A stretch of 31,560 bases of DNA, taken from QHXQ01 sp036389375 (GTDB taxonomy: Bacteria; Acidobacteriota; Blastocatellia; Pyrinomonadales; Pyrinomonadaceae). The notes below the pieces were generated by a model, which made no database searches, was not told the origin of the DNA, and saw nothing but the letters and a program-made list of their open reading frames with translations. The position numbers and the translations under genes were made by a program. Positions 14,879-23,591 of the stretch are shown piece after piece. The number at the start of each line of letters is the position of its first letter. Positions within the stretch are counted from its first letter, which is position 1. Where the stretch lies: the NCBI GenBank assembly GCA_036389375.1, contig DASVQA010000174.1, positions 1 to 31,560 of the forward strand, written 5' to 3'.

Positions 14879-14895
14879 AAATGCGAATCTGTCAA
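14868..14895 (-). promoter_or_regulatory. Consensus sigma-70 promoter of the Rrf2 operon
   Basis: Reading leftward on the - strand, TTGACA (14895-14890) is followed after 16 bp by TATAAT (14873-14868); both hexamers are perfect consensus. Transcription would start near 14861, giving a leader of about 36 nt with GGAG before ATG 14825. Confidence 0.8.
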
Positions 14896-14973
14896 TAGGC
14901 GATGTGCGGCGCAGGAGGGGTGGCGGGCTGGAAGGCTGAACAATCAAGCCGCCAACCCCCCCCTTTTGAGCTT

Positions 14974-16089
14974 TCACGGCACGGGCGTGAAGCCTGTCAG
15001 CGGGTTGCCGTAGAACGCGTCCGTCTTCCAAGCCGTGCGATCCCACGTGCCGTCCTGATCGCCGATGATCTGCACGGGCACGATGACGCGCCCGCTGCCG
15101 AGTTTATTGGCCGTGGCGATGCCGTTGTCAATTTTTCCGTTGGGCCCGACCGTGAACTTGATCGAGCGCGCGAGGTGATTATTCCAGAGCAGCTTGAACT
15201 CGTATTCGCCGGGGTTCTTGTCGAGTTGGTAGAGCGGCCCGAACATGCCGGCTTCTTCACCGGTCTTGTCCCAGCCGCGCACATTATTGAACTCGCAGAT
15301 CACGCGCGCCCACTTCGCTTTCTGCGGGAATGAGTCCTCCACGAACTGCGTCGTGCCGTTCTCTACGTCAGGCTCGCAGCTTGGCTTGCCGACCTCTTCG
15401 CCCTCGTAGAAGATTTTGCCCACCTCTTTACCCTGATAGAACAGATGCGGCTGAAAATTGTAGGCGTCGCCGCGCACCCAGAAGGCGAGCTTGAGAATGG
15501 GGCGCTCCATCCCTTTCAGATCGTCCCCGGTGTAGAAGACGTAGCCGATGGGCATGTTCCAATCGTGATTGACGTAATAGACGAAGTGGTTGACAAACTT
15601 CGGGGTCTGCGCCTCGTTGGAATGGACTTTGGCCACCTTCGCCTTGCCGCTAAAGAGCGTCGCGTCTGTGCCGGCCAACTCGTTCCGCAGTTTGATGGCG
15701 AAACTGAAGGGGCCGGTGTAGGTCGTGGCCTTGTCTTCGGGGATGCCGTCGCGCCCGCCGCACGAGGTCTTCCACCAGCGCCCTGCCTGCGTCTCTTCAG
15801 TGCTGCAATCGAACTTCACCGGCGGGCTGCCGGGGACGGTGTATTCGACGTAGAGTTGGCTGCCGCTGGGGATCGGGCCATTGACGCGATACTGGATCTG
15901 CGGAACCCAACTCCAAACGTCGTAGCTCTTCTTATAGACGTTGAAGGTGAAAGCGGTGACTTGAACAGAGTCTTTAGCGATGGTCGGCTGGTCTTGACTG
16001 GCGGCGGCGTTGCGGGCCGAGATGAGCAGGACAAGCACTGCGAACGACAAAAGTATGACGGCCGAAGCAAGCGCGATCTTGTGTCTCAC
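14974..16089 (-). CDS. Exported protein of unknown function
   Basis: Starting at GTG 16089, preceded by GGAGGTG six bases upstream, the product has 371 residues. The frame continues upstream to 16203, but that part lacks signal-peptide character. Residues 1-30 (VRHKIALASAVILLSFAVLVLLISARNAAA) are a signal peptide or anchor. The mature part is rich in strands, Trp and Tyr: SVQVTAFTFNVYKKSYDVWSWVPQIQYRVNGPIPSGSQLYVEYTV, then WKTSCGG, then YVNHDWNMPIGYVFY. It ends with PGEYEFKLLWNNHLARSIKFTVGPNGKID, which looks like an immunoglobulin-like beta-sandwich. Four Cys in the exported part may form disulfides. I recognise no family. It may be carried on its own transcript or follow the Rrf2 promoter region only by chance. 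Confidence 0.75.
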   Translation of the reverse strand: MRHKIALASAVILLSFAVLVLLISARNAAASQDQPTIAKDSVQVTAFTFNVYKKSYDVWSWVPQIQYRVNGPIPSGSQLYVEYTVPGSPPVKFDCSTEETQAGRWWKTSCGGRDGIPEDKATTYTGPFSFAIKLRNELAGTDATLFSGKAKVAKVHSNEAQTPKFVNHFVYYVNHDWNMPIGYVFYTGDDLKGMERPILKLAFWVRGDAYNFQPHLFYQGKEVGKIFYEGEEVGKPSCEPDVENGTTQFVEDSFPQKAKWARVICEFNNVRGWDKTGEEAGMFGPLYQLDKNPGEYEFKLLWNNHLARSIKFTVGPNGKIDNGIATANKLGSGRVIVPVQIIGDQDGTWDRTAWKTDAFYGNPLTGFTPVP

Positions 16090-16206
16090 AGGCGCACCTC
16101 CTGAGTTTTCAAAGTTGCCGATTTTTGAGCGCCGCATGATACACCGGAAGCAATGAAAGGGCGCTAATAATTTTTTGCGCCGCCGCCAATATGCCCGGCA
16201 CAAAAC

Positions 16207-16230
16207 GGGCGGGGTTTTTAAGCCCCGCCG
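16207..16230 (-). terminator. Rho-independent terminator of the DUF5916 gene
   Basis: On the - strand a GGCGGGG/CCCCGCC stem closes a loop of about 8 nt and is followed by CGTTTT. It lies about 30 bp after the stop of the gene at 16261-18897 and before the next gene in the same direction. Confidence 0.6.
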
Positions 16231-16260
16231 AGGCCATGCTGCTTCTGTGTTTCGCCGTCG

Positions 16261-18897
16261 TTAGAAACTGCGCTGGAAGAGGTAGGACATTTTGATGAAG
16301 AAGGTGCGACCGTTGCGGCGGAAACCGGGTTCGAGGTCGCCGGTGAAGGGGTTGAAGCCGTTGCGGTTGAGGTCGTCGTTGTAGCCGACGTAGAAGGACG
16401 TGCCGGGATTCGGGGCCCAGCCGACGAGGAATTGGCCGCGCACGCTGGCGGCGAGCGTGTCGTAATCAATGCGCGCGCGCGCGAAGGTGAAGCGCGTGAA
16501 TTGATAGGTCGTGCGCAGCACGTAGATGTTGTCGTCGAAGGCGACGAGGCCGGTGTCGTAACGACGCAGGCGCGACTTGGTATAGTCGAGCGTCGCGCGC
16601 AAGGCGTTGGTCGGCTGGTAGGTAAAAGAGGCGCTCAGATCAAGCCCGCGCCCCGCGCCCGGATCGAGCGGCGCGCCCTGCCCGAACAGGATCGCCGTCG
16701 GGCTGACGCGCGGGAAGTTGCCGCCGCCGCCGAAATCGTAGTCCATCGCGCCGAAATTGACGTTGACGAAAACCGACGCGGCGTACTTCTTCGAGGGCGT
16801 CGTGCCGCCGCCGAAGAAGATGGACTTGTTGTTGGTCGCGCGCGTGGGTAACCCGAAGAACGCGCCGCCGTGCGCCGTCGTGCGTTTCGGGCCAAACTCC
16901 TCTTCGTAGTCCTTCTCGTAATAGTTGTCAAAGCCGAAGCCGACGAAGGATTGGCGCTGGAAGTTCATAAAGGCGCGCGCGCCGGAGTTCCAACCCTGTA
17001 TGCGCCCCTGCCAGTCGTATTGCAGTTGGTTCTGGCTGCTGATGTTCCATGAGATGAGCCGCGCCTTCTGTTTCTGGTCGGAGTTGTATTCGACGTAGAA
17101 CTGATCGCTGTTGGTGTTGGTGCGGCGCGTGAAGCCCACATCGGCGCGGAAGTCGCGCGTGCGCCCGAAGGCTGTGCCGAGCAGAAAGAGGTGGCGACCG
17201 GCCTTCTGATATTGCGCGTAGTAGCCGAGGCCGTTGCCGGTGCGATAGACGCGTTGACGACGACAGAAGGTTCGTTCCCGGCCCGTCAGGTTCGCGCAGG
17301 TCGTGGCGGTGTCGAGTTCCGGTTCGCGGAAGTGGCTGCGCGAGGTTGTGCCGACGACGTGGAAGGTAAACGTGGTCTGCGGGTCGAGTTTGAAGCGCCC
17401 GTCGAGACCGCCGATGCTGTTGTGCTCCTCGATGAAGTTGTAGCTGGTCGCCACAAGGCCGAGACTGTTCTCTTTGCCGTAGTCGCGCTTCAGGCGCAGG
17501 ACGCCGACGAGTGCGTTCTTGTCGAGGAGCGGCCGGTTAAACGGATCGAGCCGTTCGTCGCCGATGAAATTGCCGGGGCCGTTGTCGGAAGCGACCATGA
17601 TGCCGAACGTGTTCCGCCCCGACTTGCCCGCGTACTTCAAGGCCACGTCCGGGTCAACAATCGTGCGCGTGTGGATAACGTTTAAGGGCAACTGGAAGAT
17701 GTCTATGCCTTCGAGGAAGAAGGGGCGCTTCTCCTGAAAGAAGATCGGAAAACGCTGGTTGGTTGTGACGACCGTTGCATCGGCTTCGACCTGCGCGAAG
17801 TCTGGATTGATGGCGAGGTTGAGCGTCGAGGTGGGCGTCACGCCGAACTTGACGGTCAGACCGGGGTCAAGCCCGATGGGTTGATTGACCATGCGCCCCG
17901 GATCGTTCGGCACAGGATCGAAGTGCGGCAGGCGCTTGCCGGTCTCGGAGACGGTCAAGCTCGGAATCAGTTCCAGCGTGCGCTCGGTCGAGACGCCTTC
18001 CAGCCCGTTGATGTGCCCGGCCTGATTGAGCAGCCCGTTTACGTCGCGCGAGATCGGCATCCATGAATCCTGCTCGCCGTTGAGCCGTTGGATGATGCGA
18101 AAGATTTGCAGCCCCCACTGTTTGTCCTTGCCCGCTTCGTAGCGCAGAGACTTGAAGGGAATGGCCACTTCGACCACGTAACCGTCTTCGGTGAGCGCGC
18201 CCTTCGACTCCATCACGATGTCCACGCTGAAGTCCACGTTGACGCCTTCGGTGCGGATGCCGTCCTGCTGTATGCCGAGCGGGTTGAAGCAGAGCACGTA
18301 AGCCTTGCGCTGATCGTTGAACGTATCCAGCAGCACGCGCACGCTGTCTTCCGCGTTGAGCACGTCGTCGCGCTTGGCGACGGTGGCGCGCACCTTGCCC
18401 GGCTCGTCGAAGGCGTGGAAGAGGATGTAGAGCGTCTTGGCGTCGTAGCCCATGAAGACTTCGGTCGGGAGCGAGGGCTTGGTATTGTCGCCGGGGTTGA
18501 TCTGAACGAAATCTCTGAAGGCGGCGGCCGTCTTCCACACGGCATCGTCCAGCTTGCCGTCAATCACGGGCGGGACTTCAAAGCGCGTGACGCGCACGGG
18601 GTTTGCTTTCTCCGGCGCGAGCGTGCGCCCGCCCGCGAGCGGCGGCGCGTCACTCTTCGGCGCGGCGGCACTCTTTTTCGGCGCATCCGACTTTGGCGCG
18701 TCTGGCTGCGCCGTCTCGGTCTTGGCCTTCTCGTCGCGCTTCGCCGTCTTGTCCTTAGCTTTCGGGTCGGTCTCCGTCACGTCCGCTTCGGCGATGACGA
18801 GCGCGGCCGGCGCGACAACGGGCGCGGTCTGCGCGCGCGTGGTGAAACCGACACTGCCGAGGCAGAGGATGATGACGGGCAGGCTGATCTTTTTCAT
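16261..18897 (-). CDS. Outer-membrane protein with CBM9-like domain and DUF5916 beta-barrel
   Basis: The product has 878 residues with a signal peptide (about 1-23). A Lys/Ala/Pro/Asp-rich low-complexity linker (about 36-95) precedes a carbohydrate-binding-module-9-like domain (about 103-290; FEVPPVIDGKLDDAVWKTAAAFRDF, then EVFMGYDAKTLYILFHAFDEP, then GYVVEVAIPFKSLRYE). The DUF5916 region follows (AINPDFAQVEADATVVTTNQRFPIFFQEKRPFFLEG) and becomes a long beta-barrel ending in YLFQRSF with terminal Phe. Proteins of this layout occur in the outer membranes of Acidobacteriota and Bacteroidota and are thought to act with polysaccharides or peptidases, but their role is not established. No strong ribosome-binding site precedes ATG 18897. 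A rho-independent terminator follows. Confidence 0.9.
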   Translation of the reverse strand: MKKISLPVIILCLGSVGFTTRAQTAPVVAPAALVIAEADVTETDPKAKDKTAKRDEKAKTETAQPDAPKSDAPKKSAAAPKSDAPPLAGGRTLAPEKANPVRVTRFEVPPVIDGKLDDAVWKTAAAFRDFVQINPGDNTKPSLPTEVFMGYDAKTLYILFHAFDEPGKVRATVAKRDDVLNAEDSVRVLLDTFNDQRKAYVLCFNPLGIQQDGIRTEGVNVDFSVDIVMESKGALTEDGYVVEVAIPFKSLRYEAGKDKQWGLQIFRIIQRLNGEQDSWMPISRDVNGLLNQAGHINGLEGVSTERTLELIPSLTVSETGKRLPHFDPVPNDPGRMVNQPIGLDPGLTVKFGVTPTSTLNLAINPDFAQVEADATVVTTNQRFPIFFQEKRPFFLEGIDIFQLPLNVIHTRTIVDPDVALKYAGKSGRNTFGIMVASDNGPGNFIGDERLDPFNRPLLDKNALVGVLRLKRDYGKENSLGLVATSYNFIEEHNSIGGLDGRFKLDPQTTFTFHVVGTTSRSHFREPELDTATTCANLTGRERTFCRRQRVYRTGNGLGYYAQYQKAGRHLFLLGTAFGRTRDFRADVGFTRRTNTNSDQFYVEYNSDQKQKARLISWNISSQNQLQYDWQGRIQGWNSGARAFMNFQRQSFVGFGFDNYYEKDYEEEFGPKRTTAHGGAFFGLPTRATNNKSIFFGGGTTPSKKYAASVFVNVNFGAMDYDFGGGGNFPRVSPTAILFGQGAPLDPGAGRGLDLSASFTYQPTNALRATLDYTKSRLRRYDTGLVAFDDNIYVLRTTYQFTRFTFARARIDYDTLAASVRGQFLVGWAPNPGTSFYVGYNDDLNRNGFNPFTGDLEPGFRRNGRTFFIKMSYLFQRSF

Positions 18898-18980
18898 AAG
18901 CTGTGGCTCGGCCTTGGCGAGTTCGGCGCTGGGAACAGTCCGCGCGCAACCGGCGCGCGTGTGTGCTTAAGCTGGTGGAG

Positions 18981-19005
18981 CAGCCTTAAAACAGAAAGAA
19001 GGCTG
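18981..19005. other. Small hairpin upstream of the DUF5916 gene
   Basis: CAGCCTT and AAGGCTG form a perfect 7-bp stem with an 11-nt loop, about 84 bp before the DUF5916 start. It has no U-tract, so a leader structure or a weak 3' end for the LytTR regulator transcript is possible. Confidence 0.3.
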
Positions 19006-19124
19006 GCCTAAATCTAGGTCAGGTGTGGGCGCGCAGAGATCGAAATGTGACCAGACACAGCGCCGCCGGGTTGAACGGCGCGCGGGCGGTGACGAGCGGC
19101 AACAGCCGGAGCGCGGCTCAGGTG

Positions 19125-19895
19125 TCAGAAAGCTTTGCCTAATGATTTTTGTAGCTTGCTGCGGTAGCGCCGGCTGAGCGTGAGGCGCGTGCCGTCGTGG
19201 AGGATGACGACGTATTGGCCGTGGAACATGGGCTGCATCTCGCGTATGCGTTCGATGTTGACGAGGGCGGAGCGGTGTATGCGCAGGAAACGCGCGGGGT
19301 CAACCTGCGCTTCGAGGCTGCTGATCGGTTCGCGCAACAGATAAGAACTCTGTCCGACGTGCAGGCGGACGTAGTTGCCGTAGGCTTCGATCCAGTCAAC
19401 CTCCGCCGTCTTAAGAAAGAAGATGCGCCCGCCCGTCTTGACGACGACGCGTTCGAGCGGTGTGCTTTCGGCGCGCGGTTCCTGCGCGTTGATGAGCGAC
19501 GCGGTTGATTCGCCTCCCTCTTCGGCACGATGCAGTTGCGCTTTAGCGCGCGCGATGGCTTTCTCGAAGCGTTCCTCGTCGAAGGGCTTCAACAGGTAGT
19601 CGAGCGCGCAGGCTTCAAAGGCGCGCACGGCGTAGCTGTCGTAAGCGGTGAGAAAGATGACGAGCGGCGCGTGCGCGCCGGCGATCTCGTCGAGCACGGC
19701 GAAACCGTCTTTGCCGGGCATCTGCACGTCGAGCAAGAGCAGGTCGGGCGCGTGTTCGTTGACGGCGGCGACGGCCGCAAACCCGTCGGCACATTCGCCG
19801 ACGATCTCCACTTCCGCGTCGTCCGCGAGCAGGCGGCGCACACGCTCACGCGCGAACGGTTCATCGTCAACGATCAGGGCGCGCACTTTCCTCAT
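19125..19895 (-). CDS. LytTR-family response regulator
   Basis: The product has 256 residues. The receiver domain (1-120) shows D10-D11, phospho-acceptor D56 (LLLLDVQMPGKDG), T83 and K103 (LLKPF). After a charged linker, the LytTR DNA-binding domain (about 148-255) shows VVVKTGGRIFFLKTAEVDWIEAYGNYVRLHV, then FLRIHRSALVNIERIREMQPMFHGQYVVILHDGTRLTLSRRY. That is the diagnostic LytTR pattern of beta strands with the R/S-H-R-S and S-R-R-Y elements. It is a transcription factor acting after phosphorylation. Its ATG overlaps the kinase stop by 4 bp (ATGA). The divergent exporter operon starting at 21447 is the most obvious possible target. Confidence 0.96.
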   Translation of the reverse strand: MRKVRALIVDDEPFARERVRRLLADDAEVEIVGECADGFAAVAAVNEHAPDLLLLDVQMPGKDGFAVLDEIAGAHAPLVIFLTAYDSYAVRAFEACALDYLLKPFDEERFEKAIARAKAQLHRAEEGGESTASLINAQEPRAESTPLERVVVKTGGRIFFLKTAEVDWIEAYGNYVRLHVGQSSYLLREPISSLEAQVDPARFLRIHRSALVNIERIREMQPMFHGQYVVILHDGTRLTLSRRYRSKLQKSLGKAF

Positions 19896-21079
19896 CGTTC
19901 AAGGGGCAGATAAGCGGGCAGAGAGGCGTCGGTTGCTTCCGCGTTCATTGCGTCCGCGGCGCGGGCGTTCGCTTCAGACAGCGCGCCGCCGAGCGCCGGG
20001 CGAAACGGGATGACGATGGCGACTTCCAAACCGCCGCCGGGCACGTTGGCGAGCGTGAAGGAATGGCTCGCGCCGTAATGCTGCGCGAGCCGCGCGCGCG
20101 TGTTCGTCAGGCCCACGCCGATCTGGCCGCAGGTCTGCCAGTCGGCGGGCAGCCCCGTGCCGTCGTCGCGCACGGCGAGCAGGAGCACGCCGTCCGAGCG
20201 GCGCGCGTAGATTTCGATGTGGCCCGCACCGGGGCGCGCGCTGATGCCGTGCCGGATAGCGTTCTCGACGAGCGGCTGCAAGAGCAGGTTCGGCAGGCGC
20301 GCATCCAGACTCTCCGGGTCAATCTCCATGCGGACACTCAAACGATCATGAAAGCGCGTCTGTTCGATCTCAAGATACTTTTCTAAAAACTCAAGCTCCT
20401 CTTTGAGCGGCACTTCTTCGACGCCGTGATTGTCGAGCGTAAGCCGCAGCAGATCGCCCAAGCGCGCCACCATGCGGTCGGCGGCGCGCGGGTCGCGGTG
20501 GATGAGCGCGGAGATGGTGTTGAGCGTGTTGAAGAGAAAGTGCGGGTGCAGTTGCATCTTGAGCGCGTGCAACTGCGCGCGACTCAGTTGCGCTTCGAGT
20601 TGCGCGGCGAGCGTCGCGCGTTCCTGATAGCGGCGGTAGTATTCGACCGCGTGGCTGACGCCGACGATGACGAAGTAAGTCAGCAGGTTGATGTGAAACT
20701 TCTTGGTCGAAAGATGATAGAGCGAACTGGTGAAAGACATCTGCTCGTCGGGGGCCCAGGCCCACGTCGTCCACTGTTCGGCCGCCGCATGCAGGATGAT
20801 GTGGATGAAGGAGAAACCAAGCCCGAGCGCGACGTGGATGGGGATGGTGCGCCGCCGGTTCTGCCGGTCTATGTAGAAGCGGGCGGCGCACCAGAGGATG
20901 CAGGGCGAGAGCAAAGCCCAGAGCCACCATTCGGTCAGCGCCCAAGTGCTGACTTGCAACCACGTGACGGGATAGCCGTTCGCCGTGTAGCCGACATACC
21001 ATTGGCCGGCGAACATCAGCCCGACCAGTGTGAAGCAGCCAAAGATGGAGAGCCAGCTAAGCCAGCGCCGCGCCGTCAT
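19892..21079 (-). CDS. LytS/YehU-type sensor histidine kinase
   Basis: The product has 395 residues from ATG 21079 (a GTG lies one codon upstream). Four or so membrane segments fill residues 10-145, with little outside the membrane, as in small LytS-like sensors. A coiled linker (RYQERATLAAQLEAQLSRAQLHALKMQL) leads into the His-kinase box QLHPHFLFNTLNTISAL, with the phospho-acceptor His in PHFLFN (about H180). The ATPase domain shows LLLQPLVENAIRHG, then VRDDGTGLP, then GVGLTNTRARL. The C-terminal Ala-rich tail is poorly conserved. It is paired with the LytTR regulator by a 4-bp overlap. The signal sensed is unknown, but proximity to the divergent MacAB-like exporter suggests envelope stress or an antimicrobial compound. 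Confidence 0.95.
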   Translation of the reverse strand: MTARRWLSWLSIFGCFTLVGLMFAGQWYVGYTANGYPVTWLQVSTWALTEWWLWALLSPCILWCAARFYIDRQNRRRTIPIHVALGLGFSFIHIILHAAAEQWTTWAWAPDEQMSFTSSLYHLSTKKFHINLLTYFVIVGVSHAVEYYRRYQERATLAAQLEAQLSRAQLHALKMQLHPHFLFNTLNTISALIHRDPRAADRMVARLGDLLRLTLDNHGVEEVPLKEELEFLEKYLEIEQTRFHDRLSVRMEIDPESLDARLPNLLLQPLVENAIRHGISARPGAGHIEIYARRSDGVLLLAVRDDGTGLPADWQTCGQIGVGLTNTRARLAQHYGASHSFTLANVPGGGLEVAIVIPFRPALGGALSEANARAADAMNAEATDASLPAYLPLER

Positions 21080-21446
21080 CACGGCAATCTTACACCCTTA
21101 GCCCCGCGCGGCGTGCGTTTAAGTGGCAAGCGGCGCGTCTGTGGTGACCAACGGCAGGCGCTGGCAGCGGCGCGCGGCCCGCGGACGCAGGGGCGGTGCG
21201 CGGTCTGTGCGCTGTTCGTTTCCGCTAAACGGTCGTCCCAAAAATGGGAAAGCGGATGCGTGCGCGGGCGCGAAACGGAGCATTTCGCCCTGTGCGCGGG
21301 CTGGCACGGCAATTCCAATGAACCCTAGCGCCCACCTGTAGTAGCTCTACTGCCGTCTGTTGCGCTGAGGAGGGGAATTTTTAGGCGCACGGGGGCAGGA
21401 TATTCATCAGCCGGGGGAGCGTCGGTCGCTCGCCAGAGACACGGAC
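21080..21446. other. Divergent control region between LytS and the exporter operon
   Basis: This 367-bp region separates divergent transcripts. It contains a short AT-rich stretch around GGGGAATTTTTAGG (about 21373-21386), a palindrome-like AGTAGCTCTACT (21340-21351), and GC-rich sequence without genes. No canonical promoter or clear LytTR direct repeat was identified. ATG 21447 has only a weak purine stretch (CAGAGA) upstream. Confidence 0.45.
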
Positions 21447-22124
21447 ATGAACAGCTTAATCAGCTTACGCAACGTCGAGAAGTATTTCGAGCAGGGGCCG
21501 ACGAAGACCTACGTGCTGCGCCGGATCAGCATGGACGTGCAGCCGGGCGAGTTTATCTCCATCATGGGGCCGTCGGGCGCGGGCAAGTCCACGCTCTTAG
21601 CCATCCTCGGCATGTTCGATAGCGCATGGGTCGGCGAATATTATTTCGACGAGCAGCCCGTCCATAAACTCGACAAGAAGCGGCGCAACGAACTACACAA
21701 GCACCACATTGGCTTCGTCTTCCAGAGCTACCACCTGCTCGACCATCTGACCGTCTACGAGAATCTCGAAATCCCGCTCTCCTACAAGGACATAAAAAAG
21801 AGCGAACGACAGTCCATCGTCGCCGACGTGCTGGATCGCTTCCACATCGTCGGCAAGAAAGACCTCTTTCCGAATCAGCTTTCGGGCGGACAGCAGCAAC
21901 TCGTCGCCGTCGCCCGCGCCGTCATCACCAACCCGAAACTGATTCTGGCGGACGAGCCGACCGGCAACCTGCACTCCGCACAGGGGCGCGAGATCATGGA
22001 GCTATTCAAACGGCTCAATCAGGAGGGCACGACCATCATACAGGTCACGCACTCCGAAGAGAATGCTACTTACGGTCGCCGCATCGTCAAACTCGTGGAC
22101 GGCTGGATCGATAAAGAGAACTGA
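21447..22124 (+). CDS. ABC transporter ATP-binding protein (MacB/LolD-type), unusual D-loop
   Basis: The product has 225 residues. Walker A is G41-P-S-G-A-G-K-S-T49, the Q-loop is FVFQSYHLLDHLTVYENLEIPL, the signature is LSGGQQQ, Walker B is LILADEPTG and the H-loop His is in VTHSEENA. The D-loop reads NLHS instead of the usual NLDS, and the region DSAWVGEYYFDEQPVHKLDKKRRNEL is the long insert of the LolD/MacB group. It would hydrolyse ATP for a type VII mechanotransmission transporter. It is the first gene of the exporter operon, followed after 210 bp by the periplasmic adaptor. The permease it drives cannot be told from the second ATPase's partner by sequence alone. Confidence 0.92.
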   Translation: MNSLISLRNVEKYFEQGPTKTYVLRRISMDVQPGEFISIMGPSGAGKSTLLAILGMFDSAWVGEYYFDEQPVHKLDKKRRNELHKHHIGFVFQSYHLLDHLTVYENLEIPLSYKDIKKSERQSIVADVLDRFHIVGKKDLFPNQLSGGQQQLVAVARAVITNPKLILADEPTGNLHSAQGREIMELFKRLNQEGTTIIQVTHSEENATYGRRIVKLVDGWIDKEN

Positions 22125-22159
22125 CGGGCGAAAAGTCACGTTAAGTGCCATTGAAGGCT

Positions 22160-22192
22160 GGCCGCGCCGGGCATGCAAGAGGGCGCGCGGCC
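22160..22192. other. GC-rich hairpin in the ATPase-adaptor gap
   Basis: GGCCGCG (22160-22166) pairs with CGCGGCC (22186-22192) over 7 bp, extended by imperfect GC pairs, in the 210-bp gap. No T-run follows. It may attenuate or stabilise the operon transcript. The rest of the gap holds nothing recognisable, apart from a short GGCGG/CCGCC pair near 22240-22264. Confidence 0.35.
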
Positions 22193-22334
22193 TGATCCCA
22201 AAAACGGAAAACCTGTGTCCCGCGTCCGCAATCGAATGGCGGTAAACTGATAAAAAGCCGCCGAAATGGCGGGCAAATATGCTGGCACGGCGTTAGCTAA
22301 ACGGTACGGGGAAGAGGAGTTTCTGTTTTAAATC

Positions 22335-23591
22335 ATGGTTGATATTCCGCGTAAAAAATCTGCTCGCAAGCGTCAAGTTCGGATGGCGCTCTATGCCGTC
22401 GCCGTCGTCGGCGCGGTTTCGCTCATCACGTTTGGCGTCTCGCGCCTCAAGCCGGCTGCGCCGAGCGTCGAAGGCGGCACGATCTGGCCCGACACGGTGA
22501 AGCGCGGGCCCATGCTCCGGCAGGTGCGGGGTCTTGGCACGCTCGTGCCGGAAGAGATTCGCGTCATCGCCGCCGCACAGGAGGGGCGCGTCGAGCGCAT
22601 ACTGGTCGAGCCGGGCACGCCCGTCTCCGCCGGCACGGTGCTCTATGAATTGAGCAACTCGGAATTGCAGCAGAGCGCGGTGGACATCGAATACCAACTG
22701 CGCGCCGCCGAAGCCGACCTCAACAATCTGCGCGCGCGGCTCGACAGTGAACGCATGACGCAGCAGTCTGCAACCGCGCAGGTACACGCCGAATATCAGC
22801 AGGCCAAGATTCAATCCGACACCGACGAGGAACTAGCAAAAGCCGGTCTCATCCCCGCGCTCAACCTGAAACTCTCGCGCGTCAAAGCCGAAGAGTTGGC
22901 GAATCGCTACTCCATCGAACAGAAGCGGCTCGAAGGGCGGACGAAATCCGACGCCGCGCAGGTCGCCTCGCAGCAGGCGCGCATCTCGCAACTGCAAGCG
23001 CAACTCAGACTCAGGCGCGAGCAGGTCGGCACGCTCTTTGTGCGCGCGGGCACGGAAGGCGTCTTGCAGGAGCGGCTGGTCGAGATTGGGCAGGAGGTGC
23101 AGCCCGGCACGATCCTCGCGCGCGTCGCCGAGATGCAGCACCTCAAGGCGCAACTCAAGATCGCCGAGACGCAGGTGAAAGACATCGCGCTCGGCCAGCA
23201 GGCCGACATAGACACGCGCAACGGCATCATCCCGGGCCACGTCAGCCGCATCGATCCGGGCGCGCAGAACGGCACGGTCACGGTGGACGTGGCGCTCGAC
23301 GGCGCGTTGCCGCAAGGCGCGCGCCCTGAACTGAGCGTGGACGGCACGATCACGCTCGAACGCCTTGAGAACGTGCTCTACATGGGTCGGCCCGCGTTCG
23401 GGCAGGCCGGTGCAACCGTCGGCATGTTCAAGATCGAACCGGGTGGGCATGAAGCTGTCCGCGTCCAGGTCAAACTGGGCCGTAGCTCCGTCAACAGCGT
23501 CGAAATTCTGGAAGGCTTGCAGGAGGGCGACAAGGTGATCCTCTCGGACACCTCGCAATGGGATGCCTTCAACCGCATACGACTAAATTAA
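22335..23591 (+). CDS. MacA/HlyD-like periplasmic adaptor protein
   Basis: The product has 418 residues. A basic N-terminus and one transmembrane anchor (about 17-37) are followed by the first half of the lipoyl-like domain (IRVIAAAQEGRVERILVEPGTPVSAGTVLYEL, about 75-107). A long alpha-hairpin coiled coil (about 110-232, rich in Gln, Glu, Ala and Leu) leads to the second lipoyl half (AGTEGVLQERLVEIGQEVQPGTILARVAE). A beta-barrel and a membrane-proximal domain complete the protein (VRVQVKLGRSSVNSVEILEGLQEGDKVILSD). This is the architecture of adaptors that link an inner-membrane pump to an outer-membrane channel. It would join the ATPases and permeases encoded here in a MacAB-like exporter; no outer-membrane TolC-like gene is seen in the window. 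Confidence 0.93.
   Translation: MVDIPRKKSARKRQVRMALYAVAVVGAVSLITFGVSRLKPAAPSVEGGTIWPDTVKRGPMLRQVRGLGTLVPEEIRVIAAAQEGRVERILVEPGTPVSAGTVLYELSNSELQQSAVDIEYQLRAAEADLNNLRARLDSERMTQQSATAQVHAEYQQAKIQSDTDEELAKAGLIPALNLKLSRVKAEELANRYSIEQKRLEGRTKSDAAQVASQQARISQLQAQLRLRREQVGTLFVRAGTEGVLQERLVEIGQEVQPGTILARVAEMQHLKAQLKIAETQVKDIALGQQADIDTRNGIIPGHVSRIDPGAQNGTVTVDVALDGALPQGARPELSVDGTITLERLENVLYMGRPAFGQAGATVGMFKIEPGGHEAVRVQVKLGRSSVNSVEILEGLQEGDKVILSDTSQWDAFNRIRLN

Noticed and set aside
21080..21446. LytTR binding-site repeats in the divergent control region
   Set aside because: Scattered AACGG-like words occur (such as AAACGG), but no pair of direct repeats with the usual spacing was found by eye.
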